Assembly: GCA_903845125.1 (NCBI GenBank)
Contig: CAIMWS010000509.1
Coordinates: 1 to 43,052 of the forward strand
Reading direction: 5' to 3'
DNA: 43,052 nt
Source of the DNA: an uncultured Verrucomicrobiota bacterium
GTDB lineage: Bacteria > Verrucomicrobiota > Verrucomicrobiia > Limisphaerales > UBA1319
The notes below the pieces were generated by a model. It worked only from the letters and a program-made list of their open reading frames with translations, had not been told where the DNA came from and searched no databases. The position numbers were made by a program, and so were the translations under genes. Shown piece by piece: positions 16,465-26,389 of this stretch (positions are counted from its first letter, which is position 1; each line of letters begins with the position of its first letter).

Positions 16465-18051
16465 GGCGCCCCCCGCCAGGAAATCCCGGCGCACCCGGGC
16501 CCGGGCCCGGAAGCCAAACCATAAGCCGCTTAATACGGTGGGGATGAACCAGACAGCCCACATGGGCAACAAGGAGGATACGTGGTTGGCGGAACCCAAC
16601 ATGAACAGAAAAATCAGGTAAAGCCAGGGCGGCGCCATGACCCAGCCCAAGGTGCTCACCATGGCGCGCAGATGGCTTTTGGAGCGGATCGCGGCTGCCA
16701 AACCCAGCCAGCTGAGCGCCCAGCAATCCAAGCCCAAGAGCACCAGGCCTCCCAAGCTGGCCGCCTGTAAAAATAGATGCTCCTGCTCCTGCGGAAAAGG
16801 CGGGTAGAACAAGATCCAGCCATTCAAAACCAGCAGCCAGGCGAGGCTGGGGGCAAAAACGCGCCCGAGGGATTGCCGGATGCCGCGGACCATGGCGGGC
16901 GGGCGCAAAGGGGTCACCAAAAGCAGTTCCAAGGCGCCGCAGGCCAGGCTGTCGCTCATCACCCGGCTGGCCTCCACCGCCAGGATGACCTTGACGAATA
17001 TGTGCAGCAGGCAGGTGACGGCCAGCCGCAGGATGGTCCAGACTTCGTGTTCCCGGCCGTAGGTGCCGGCCAGGAACAAAAGGAACCAAAACACCAACCC
17101 GATCACCAAGCCTGCCCGAAGGCAAAACCCCGCCAGGCCGTCCCGCATGGCCAGCCAGCTAAAGGGATTGGCGTCCAAAAATCGTTGCCGGACCTGGTCC
17201 CGCCAGTGCTGGTCGCCATGGAGGTAATCATGCCAGAAACTGCCGTCCGAGCCGGGCTTGATCAGGGGAGGCTCCTGAAAGCGCTTGGCGGGCAGCACCC
17301 GGCAGGCGGTCAGGACCCCGCCCAAGCCGAGCAGGAACAGCAAGCCGGTGGAGAGCCAATAATAGGCGTTCCCCCATTCACTCCGATAAGGATCGTCAAA
17401 AGCGAAAACGAAAGGAAAGACGGGACAAGGAATCAACATCCAGACCATATCCTGGGCATTCCGCACCATCAGCGCCAGAATGATCCAGACGATGGGCACC
17501 AGGATGGTTTGGGCACACACGATGCCCAGTGAGGTCAATACCGCCCGGCGGGCCCCCCAGACCAAGGCGGACACACCCAGGCCGATGCCCAGTGAATAAA
17601 ACAAGAGCACAAAGCAGATCAGGACTACGCGGTAGATTTCGGCGGTGGTTATGCCGCCGGACATGAGCGTTAACGATAGCAATGGCGAGATCGCCAGCAA
17701 ACCGAAGGTGGCATTGATTGAAAAGGCCGCCAGCTTGCCCAAAACCACGTCCCGGCCATTGAGATCGGTGAGAAACAGCAGGCCAAGCGTGCCCTCCCGT
17801 TTTTCGCAGCTCAGGCAATCGCTGGTGAGAAAAATGCCGCTGAACAGGCAAAAAAGCATGCCCACAATGCCGAGGAACACGAAAACCTGGTAATTCCACT
17901 GTTGCGCCGAGTAATGGCTGGGGTGGGTGGCCACCATGATGGCCCAGACCAGGGTGAAGGCCAGAGCCAGGCCCGCGCGCAGGCCAAAGGTGGCCCGCCG
18001 CCGGGCTGCTCCCCGCAATTCCCGCTCGACGATGGAAAAGGGGAGCATCAT
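16456..18051 (-). CDS. ABC-2-type permease, paralogue 2 of a tandem pair
   Basis: This 531-residue polytopic membrane protein is built like its neighbour: 'SIVERELRGAARRRATFGLR' at the start, 'SCEKREGTLGLLFLTDLNG' after the second membrane segment, 'ALELLLVTPLRP' in the second half, and the same Arg-rich end 'GFRARARVRRDFLAGGAIT'. The gene starts inside the stop of the RlaP-like gene (ATGA overlap), so it is probably translated together with it. The tail of that upstream gene (CGCCTGGCATGA) has a partial copy before permease 1, which helps define the duplication end point. It is presumably the integral membrane part of an exporter whose ATPase is encoded elsewhere; it might serve envelope or gliding functions, but that is a guess. 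Confidence 0.8.
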   Translation of the reverse strand: MMLPFSIVERELRGAARRRATFGLRAGLALAFTLVWAIMVATHPSHYSAQQWNYQVFVFLGIVGMLFCLFSGIFLTSDCLSCEKREGTLGLLFLTDLNGRDVVLGKLAAFSINATFGLLAISPLLSLTLMSGGITTAEIYRVVLICFVLLFYSLGIGLGVSALVWGARRAVLTSLGIVCAQTILVPIVWIILALMVRNAQDMVWMLIPCPVFPFVFAFDDPYRSEWGNAYYWLSTGLLFLLGLGGVLTACRVLPAKRFQEPPLIKPGSDGSFWHDYLHGDQHWRDQVRQRFLDANPFSWLAMRDGLAGFCLRAGLVIGLVFWFLLFLAGTYGREHEVWTILRLAVTCLLHIFVKVILAVEASRVMSDSLACGALELLLVTPLRPPAMVRGIRQSLGRVFAPSLAWLLVLNGWILFYPPFPQEQEHLFLQAASLGGLVLLGLDCWALSWLGLAAAIRSKSHLRAMVSTLGWVMAPPWLYLIFLFMLGSANHVSSLLPMWAVWFIPTVLSGLWFGFRARARVRRDFLAGGAIT

Positions 18052-18803
18052 GCCAGGCGGAGGCGGATCAACAGCTGATTCAGGCTGGACTTGGTTTCCG
18101 CCGTCGCTTCCGCCGGCAGGTGCGTCGCCGTAAAGGCGTCCTTCAGCTCGGCCTGCAAGCGCTGGAATTCGGCCTCGTGGAAAGCCAGATCCGCGTCGGG
18201 CAGCTGGGAGTGCTCCGGCCCGGCGGTTTTGCGCTGGAGCAGGGCGGGAACCTGGGGCAGCCGGAAAATGTCCTGCAGGTGGAGCAGGCTGGCCTCCAGC
18301 TCCCCGCTCCGCAGCAGGTGCAGGCCGGTCAGCAATACCCGGTAAACATAGAGCAGCGGCTTCACGCGGCGCGGGTTCTCCTTATGGAACAGGTGCCACT
18401 GGTTATCGGCGAAGCCCGCGTAATGATGGTAATGCCACCGGGTGAGGCAGCCCCGGGCGATGGCCTTCAATTCCTCGTGCCCGGGGGAGCCGTGCACCAC
18501 CAAGGGCGAATAAAGCTGCTCCAGCACATAACCGTTGGGCTTGAGCAGCAGGCCGAAGAATTTCCGCACATCATGGGTCACGATGTCCAACTCCAGCCCA
18601 TCCGCCACCTGGCTGATGGTGAGCGTGTCGTCCGCCGGCTCCAGGCCCACCACTTTGGCCAGGGGCAGGATATGCGCACCCCGCAGGTCATAGTCCGAAT
18701 CGGGGGAGGGGAAACCATATAGATGCGCGCCGCTGAGCGTGGCGAAGAGCATCGGATAGGGCTGCGCGGCCACCATGGCCCGCAGCCGTTGGTTCACATC
18801 CAT
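18048..18803 (-). CDS. RlaP-like DNA polymerase beta-fold nucleotidyltransferase
   Basis: The 251-residue protein has a polymerase-beta-type nucleotidyltransferase core: 'LSGAHLYGFPSPDSDYDLRG' with the Ser-Gly turn (24-25) and the metal-binding DxD (D37, D39), then a third acidic strand 'LELDIVTHDVRKF' (Asp near 73). The long helical C-terminal half and the overall form match the RlaP family (RNA ligase-associated predicted nucleotidyltransferase, often annotated YcgL-like). Those proteins are thought to modify RNA ends or small molecules with NMP, but the substrate is unknown. No RNA ligase is adjacent. It follows a lipoprotein gene by 37 bases and overlaps the permease start by four bases, so it is part of the same transcription unit. 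Confidence 0.78.
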   Translation of the reverse strand: MDVNQRLRAMVAAQPYPMLFATLSGAHLYGFPSPDSDYDLRGAHILPLAKVVGLEPADDTLTISQVADGLELDIVTHDVRKFFGLLLKPNGYVLEQLYSPLVVHGSPGHEELKAIARGCLTRWHYHHYAGFADNQWHLFHKENPRRVKPLLYVYRVLLTGLHLLRSGELEASLLHLQDIFRLPQVPALLQRKTAGPEHSQLPDADLAFHEAEFQRLQAELKDAFTATHLPAEATAETKSSLNQLLIRLRLA

Positions 18804-18840
18804 GGTTCGTGGGGCGGCCGGCCTGGGCCGCCATTTGGGT

Positions 18841-19299
18841 TTAATCCCGCCGCACTTCGTCGCCGGGCTGGACCTCGCCCAGGATCACGTCGGCGGTAAT
18901 ATTGTTATTAAGCTGCGGACCAGAAATTTTGACTTCCCCCACCTTGATGCCCTGCCGAAAAACCGAGAGCCGGTCCCCGACGGCTGGAACCCGGTTCAGG
19001 GAAAAATCGACGACCACGAAGCGCAGCCCGGGATTGATCGAGGCCACCCGGCCAACCTGGGCATCCGCGAGGGTGACCACGGCGTTGTTATTGGTGACGC
19101 TCAACGTCGAGGCCGCCGCTTTGGCCGGCTGTTTTTTCGCCGCTTGATCCCGCCGGGCGGCCGGGCTCTTCTTTTCGACCTTCTTTTCCGCTTTGGGTGC
19201 CGGCCCCACGGCGGGGGCGGGAGCCGCAGCCTCTTTTTTGCTGCCCAGGCACCCGGAAAAAACCACTCCCATAAGGAGCACGCAAATCAACCTACGCAT
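18841..19299 (-). CDS. Small lipoprotein with C-terminal beta domain
   Basis: This 152-residue protein has a lipoprotein signal with lipobox FSGC (lipidated Cys C17). A charged Ala/Pro/Lys linker (about 20-65) leads to a compact beta domain containing 'VASINPGLRFVVVDFSLN', 'VGDRLSVFRQGIKVGEVKIS' and 'GEVQPGDEVR'. That pattern recurs in short verrucomicrobial and planctomycetal exported proteins, but I know of no function. The linker would let the domain reach away from the outer membrane. It lies 30 bases after the M52-like gene and 37 before the nucleotidyltransferase gene on the same strand. Confidence 0.75.
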   Translation of the reverse strand: MRRLICVLLMGVVFSGCLGSKKEAAAPAPAVGPAPKAEKKVEKKSPAARRDQAAKKQPAKAAASTLSVTNNNAVVTLADAQVGRVASINPGLRFVVVDFSLNRVPAVGDRLSVFRQGIKVGEVKISGPQLNNNITADVILGEVQPGDEVRRD

Positions 19300-19329
19300 G
19301 GGACAATTAAAGGCGAAACCGGCCCATCG

Positions 19330-19779
19330 TCAATGGTCAAAGCGGCTGATCCAGAGGCGGGTTGCCGCCAGCGCGGCCGCCAGCCCGTGCGCGCCACCGG
19401 GAGACAAGCTTTCGCCAAATCCGAATTCCTCGCCGGGGATGGCCAGCAGCCAGGCGGGCGGGGGCGGACCGAACAAGGCCTGGCACAGCGCCAGGAGCTC
19501 GGCCGGTTGCGCCGAATGTCCCCGGACCCCGGCGGCCGTCCCGGCGGCCAGCGGTTCCAGGGAGACTCCGGCGGCGGCAGCACTGCCGGTGGCGGCGTCG
19601 GCGAAAAGCACGGCCCGCGCCCGGCTGACCCGCTCCGCCAGCTCGGGAGTCAATTGATGGACCGCCACGGTTTCCAAGTGCGGCAGCCGCCAGGCGGCGG
19701 CGGCCCGGGCCAGCGCCGGGCCCAGGGCATCGTCCGTGCGCAGGTCATTGCCGTAGCCGATGATCAACAGCGGCTTCAA
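19330..19779 (-). CDS. Hydrogenase maturation protease-like (M52/HyaD family), orphan
   Basis: The 149-residue protein opens 'LLIIGYGNDLRTDDALGP', the family signature of M52 endopeptidases that clip the large subunit of NiFe hydrogenases after nickel insertion. D17 in the first motif, D61 in 'LFADAATG' and the His in 'VRGHSAQPAELL' correspond to the three metal-sensing residues of HyaD/HybD. The start is TTG and overlaps the stop of the histidine kinase gene (TTGA), so translation is probably coupled. No hydrogenase structural or hyp gene is visible in this window, so it may serve a remote hydrogenase or process something else. Confidence 0.8.
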   Translation of the reverse strand: MKPLLIIGYGNDLRTDDALGPALARAAAAWRLPHLETVAVHQLTPELAERVSRARAVLFADAATGSAAAAGVSLEPLAAGTAAGVRGHSAQPAELLALCQALFGPPPPAWLLAIPGEEFGFGESLSPGGAHGLAAALAATRLWISRFDH

Positions 19780-22151
19780 CTCGTGCCGCCCGTGGCCCCG
19801 TGGCCCGGCGAAGCCCGATGTTTCAGGATGCTGATGACTTTGGCGAGCAGTTCGTCCGGCTTGAAAGGTTTTTGCAGAAAGCCTGCCAGCTGGGCTTCGT
19901 CGAAATGGCTGACGGCGGAATCCTCGCCATAACCGCTCATGAGCATCACCGGCACCCAGGGCGCCAGCCGGCGGACCTCGGTGAACACTTCCGTGCCGCT
20001 CAGCTTGGGCATGTTAAGGTCCAGGAGGACCAGGTCGATCTCGCCGCTGCGTTTGCTGAAAGTGTCGACGGCCTCCATGCCGTGGCTGGCGGTGAGCACG
20101 CTGAAGCCGTTTTTCTCGAGCACCTTTCTGGCCAGGCCGGAGACGGTGGGCTCATCGTCCGCCACGAGGATGGTGGTGCGCTTGACGGGCTTGGGCTCAC
20201 CCGGCGACGGTGCGGCCGGCTTGCCGGCCGGCAGGAAAATCTGGAACACCGAGCCCTGGCCGGGGGTGCTTTGGACATGGATGGCGCCCTGGTGGCTGCG
20301 CACGATGCCCAGGGCGGCGGGCAGCCCCAGGCCGCGCCCGGGGAACTTGGTGGTGAAAAACGGCTCAAAGATGCGCGACTGGACCTCCGGCTTCATGCCC
20401 GCCCCCGAATCGCTGACTTCCAGGAAGACAAAATTGCCTTCCCGCACCTCGCCGTGCAGGAAATGGTTGGCCAGGAAGCCGCCATCGATGCGGCGGGATC
20501 CGGTGGAAATGGTGATGCTGCCGGATTCCTCGCTCAAGGCCTCGGAGGCGTTGGTCACCAGGTTGACCAGGATCTGCCGCATCTGGGTCGGATCGGCCTC
20601 CACCAGCGGCAGGTTGGGATCCAGATGGAAATGCACCTCGGCTTTCTTGGAGATGGAGCTCATCAGGAGGGCCTGGGTTTGTTCCACCAACTGGCTGAGG
20701 TTGATCATCCGCACCAGGAAGCGGCCCCGGCCGGCGTAGGCCAGCATTTGCTTGCACAAATCCGAGGCGCGGTGGGAGGCCTGCTCGATCTGCTCGAGGT
20801 AGCTTTGCACGGCGTGGCCGGCCGGCATCTCCAGCTGCGCCAGGCTGGTGTTGCCGAGCACGGCGGTCAGGATGTTGTTGAAGTCGTGGGCGATGCCCTC
20901 CGCCAGCACACCCAGGCTCTCGAGGCGCTGGGCCTCCTGCAGCTGGCGCTCCATCTTGGCCCGCTGCTGCGCCGAGCGCTTGTGCTCCGTGATGTCCTGC
21001 GCCGTGATCGCCAGCTGGTCGGCGGAAGGGCTGAAAACGGCGATCTCGAAGCATTTTTCGGCGTTCGGGAATTCCTGCTCAAAATGCGCGCTGGCGCCCT
21101 GGATGACGGCGTTCTCAAAGTATCCGCGCCAGACCGGGGTGGCTCCCTCGAACACCTGCTCGAAGGTCCGGCCCACGAGGGAGGCCCGCGGCGCCTGCAC
21201 GAGCTTCTCGAAGGCCGCGTTGGCCTCCAGCAGCAGCCAGTTCACCGGCCGGCCGCTGGGGTCGCGCTGGATGTCGAACAGGGCGAAGCCGCTGACCATT
21301 TCGTTGAACAGGGAGCGGTAGCGCTGCTCGCTGGCCCGGAGATCCCGCGTGCGGGCCTCGAGCATGTCCTCAATCGCCACGAGCGCCTGCGCGCGGGCCA
21401 TGCTGGCGCAGAGCGCGCCCAGGTAGGAGGGGTCCACCGGCTTGCGCACGTAGGCCGCGGCCCCGCTTTTCAGCAGGCGCACCGAGGTGTCCGCCGTGGG
21501 CTCAGGGGTGAGGATGACCACCAGCGCCCGGGGATTCCGCTGCCGGAAATGGGCCAGCAATTCCTCGCCGCTGGCGTCGGGCAATTGGTGGGACAGGAGG
21601 ATCAGGTCAAAACTCCGCCGGCTGGCGAGGGCGCGGGCCTCCGCCCCGGTGTGCGCCTCGTGGATCTCGTAGCCCCGACCCTGGAACAAATCCCGCAGGA
21701 CGCGGATTTCCGCCGCCTCGGTTTCCGCCACCAGCAGCTGGGGCATGGAGTGGGGGTTTTCGCCGCTGAGCAGGGCCTTGACGGTTTCGCTCAATTCGGC
21801 CGGGTTGAACGGCGAGTTGATGAACGCATTGGCGCCCAGCTCGGCCGTGATGCCCCGCATGTGGTCCCCGGTATAAGTGGCGGAGATGACCATGATCGGC
21901 GTGGTGTGGAACGCGGGGTACTCCGGCGACCGCAGCAGCCGGCAAAAGCGCCAGCCGTCGATCTGCGGCATGTAAAGATCGGTGATGATCAGCTCCGGCA
22001 TCCGGTGCGTGGTTAAATACTCCAGCGCCCGTTCCACATCCCCGAACGCCTGGACATCGAGCCCTTCCCGCTCGAGGAAGCCGCTGAGCAGGCCCAGCTG
22101 GGTTGGATCGTCGTTGACCACCACCACCGTTTTCAGGGGTTGGGAACTCAT
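19776..22151 (-). CDS. Hybrid histidine kinase with two N-terminal receivers, PAS and C-terminal receiver
   Basis: This 791-residue cytoplasmic protein has the order REC-REC-PAS-HisKA-HATPase-REC. REC1 (about 8-128) keeps the acidic pair D14/D15 and phospho-acceptor D58, but has Ser (S113) where the conserved Lys should be. REC2 (about 138-255) has Ser (S187, 'LILLSHQLPD') in place of the phospho-acceptor. A PAS domain follows (about 275-395), then an NtrB-like dimerisation helix 'AEGIAHDFNNILTAVLGN' with H422, the ATPase with 'LVNLVTNASEAL' and 'GRGLGLPAALGIV', and a complete REC3 (about 663-780; 'LVLLDLNMPKLSG', 'LQKPFKP'). No membrane segment is present. It likely gathers signals from other kinases through REC1. 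It is 205 bases downstream of another hybrid kinase. Confidence 0.9.
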   Translation of the reverse strand: MSSQPLKTVVVVNDDPTQLGLLSGFLEREGLDVQAFGDVERALEYLTTHRMPELIITDLYMPQIDGWRFCRLLRSPEYPAFHTTPIMVISATYTGDHMRGITAELGANAFINSPFNPAELSETVKALLSGENPHSMPQLLVAETEAAEIRVLRDLFQGRGYEIHEAHTGAEARALASRRSFDLILLSHQLPDASGEELLAHFRQRNPRALVVILTPEPTADTSVRLLKSGAAAYVRKPVDPSYLGALCASMARAQALVAIEDMLEARTRDLRASEQRYRSLFNEMVSGFALFDIQRDPSGRPVNWLLLEANAAFEKLVQAPRASLVGRTFEQVFEGATPVWRGYFENAVIQGASAHFEQEFPNAEKCFEIAVFSPSADQLAITAQDITEHKRSAQQRAKMERQLQEAQRLESLGVLAEGIAHDFNNILTAVLGNTSLAQLEMPAGHAVQSYLEQIEQASHRASDLCKQMLAYAGRGRFLVRMINLSQLVEQTQALLMSSISKKAEVHFHLDPNLPLVEADPTQMRQILVNLVTNASEALSEESGSITISTGSRRIDGGFLANHFLHGEVREGNFVFLEVSDSGAGMKPEVQSRIFEPFFTTKFPGRGLGLPAALGIVRSHQGAIHVQSTPGQGSVFQIFLPAGKPAAPSPGEPKPVKRTTILVADDEPTVSGLARKVLEKNGFSVLTASHGMEAVDTFSKRSGEIDLVLLDLNMPKLSGTEVFTEVRRLAPWVPVMLMSGYGEDSAVSHFDEAQLAGFLQKPFKPDELLAKVISILKHRASPGHGATGGTS

Positions 22152-22356
22152 GATTCAGATCCTGACATTGGCCGGCCTGCGGGCGGCGGGGATTGCCGGG
22201 CGCAGCACGGCCCCTCCCACCACCTGGTGCGCGGGCAGGGCGGCGGCTGCACTGCATAGGCTGGCAAGTTTAGCTTTCGCATTTATATCGTCCGGCTATT
22301 TTCACCCGGTTTGCCCGGGTGGCAAACAAAATCCACGCCGCTGGTCACGCTCCGGG
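22152..22356. other. Intergenic region between the two hybrid kinases
   Basis: These 205 bases hold no gene. A 6-base inverted repeat ACCCGG-TTTGC-CCGGGT (22304-22320) could form a hairpin after the upstream kinase gene, but no T-run follows on the minus strand. A lone TATAAA is visible on the minus strand nearby without a matching -35 box. Confidence 0.4.
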
Positions 22357-25410
<3,054 letters not shown>

Positions 25411-25434
25411 GGGGAGCTTCGGTTTCGACGCTGA

Positions 25435-26280
25435 TCAAGTAAGAAAACAGGCTTCCACCGCCTCAATCTGGGTGTCGATGGCGTTCACCACTGAATCGAG
25501 GATATCGGCTGAGAAATTCAACCGGATCCAGGATTTTGCGTCGAGCGGGGGGATCCGCGATTCGCCCGAGCTGCCCAAGGCCATGGCATTCACCAGGAAA
25601 TCCGCCAAGTGCACCAGGGAGGCCTCCAGCTGGAAAATCCCGGCCCCCATGGGCTGGTGATGGCGGCGGACGGTTTCGCGCATGCCCTCCGGGAAGTTCC
25701 ACGCGCTCAGCAAGGCTTCCCCCACCTCCGTATGGTCGAACCCCAGCACCTGGCGCTCGGCTTCGTACAGCAGCATCCGTTTTTCCTGGCTGCGCTGGTA
25801 GGCTTCCATCACCCGGTCCGGCGCCCGGGTGTAAAGCACGAGCCGGCCCAGGTCGTGCAACAGGCCGGCCTCAAAGAATTTTTCCGCCTTGGGCAGGCGC
25901 CGGTTCATCGCCAGGATGCGCGCCGCCACGCCGCAGCCCAGGCTATGGCGCCAGAAGGCCTCCATCGTCACCACCGCCGGAGACAAGCCTTTGAAAACCG
26001 AGACAATCCGCGTCACGCGCACCAAATCCTGGGCCTGCTGAACCCCGATCAGGTTGAGGGCGTCCTGAACCGTCTCCAGCCGACACGGGAAACCGAAAAA
26101 CGAGCTGTTCCCCAGCTTCAGCAGGCGCGCGGCCAGGTCGGGATCTTTTTCCACCACCTGGGCGATATCGACCAAGGTGCTGATGGGGTCATCCAATACC
26201 TTGGTCAACTCGGCAAGTACTCCCTCGTAGGATCCCAAGCTGGGTACCCCTTCGATTAAGGCCTGTATCTGCTTTGACAC
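25435..26280 (-). CDS. HDOD domain signalling protein
   Basis: This 281-residue protein is made of one HDOD domain. It shows 'LARLLKLGNSSFFGFP'-like helices near the start, 'ALNLIGVQQAQDLVR' (about 90-104) and 'AGLLHDLGRLVLYTR', where the HD pair of the parent fold is kept, although HDOD proteins normally lack a full phosphodiesterase site. Family members act in signal transduction, often beside histidine kinases or in c-di-GMP circuits. The start is GTG with AGGA seven bases before it. It is the first gene of the signalling block and lies 24 bases before the BarA-like kinase, so a common transcript is likely. Confidence 0.88.
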   Translation of the reverse strand: MSKQIQALIEGVPSLGSYEGVLAELTKVLDDPISTLVDIAQVVEKDPDLAARLLKLGNSSFFGFPCRLETVQDALNLIGVQQAQDLVRVTRIVSVFKGLSPAVVTMEAFWRHSLGCGVAARILAMNRRLPKAEKFFEAGLLHDLGRLVLYTRAPDRVMEAYQRSQEKRMLLYEAERQVLGFDHTEVGEALLSAWNFPEGMRETVRRHHQPMGAGIFQLEASLVHLADFLVNAMALGSSGESRIPPLDAKSWIRLNFSADILDSVVNAIDTQIEAVEACFLT

Positions 26281-26326
26281 TGCCCCATCCTAACTACGTC
26301 TCTTAGGGTCATCAATCACATTCACC

Positions 26327-26354
26327 GGGCAGTTGAAGCTGGGCAGTTGAAGCT
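26327..26354. repeat. 14-bp tandem duplication GGGCAGTTGAAGCT x2
   Basis: Two perfect copies (26327-26340 and 26341-26354) lie between the divergent HDOD gene and the discoidin/cytochrome gene. No known operator is recognised. The position is upstream of the plus-strand start at 26390. Confidence 0.85.
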
Positions 26355-26389
26355 TGCCATGGGATCCGCCCGATTTCAGAATAAGACCC

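Noticed and set aside
19800..22016. A 738-codon plus-strand frame opposite the hybrid kinase
   Set aside because: Shadow of a kinase with intact HisKA, ATPase and receiver motifs.
22304..22320. Terminator after the BarA-like kinase
   Set aside because: A 6-base stem only, and no T-run follows on the minus strand.
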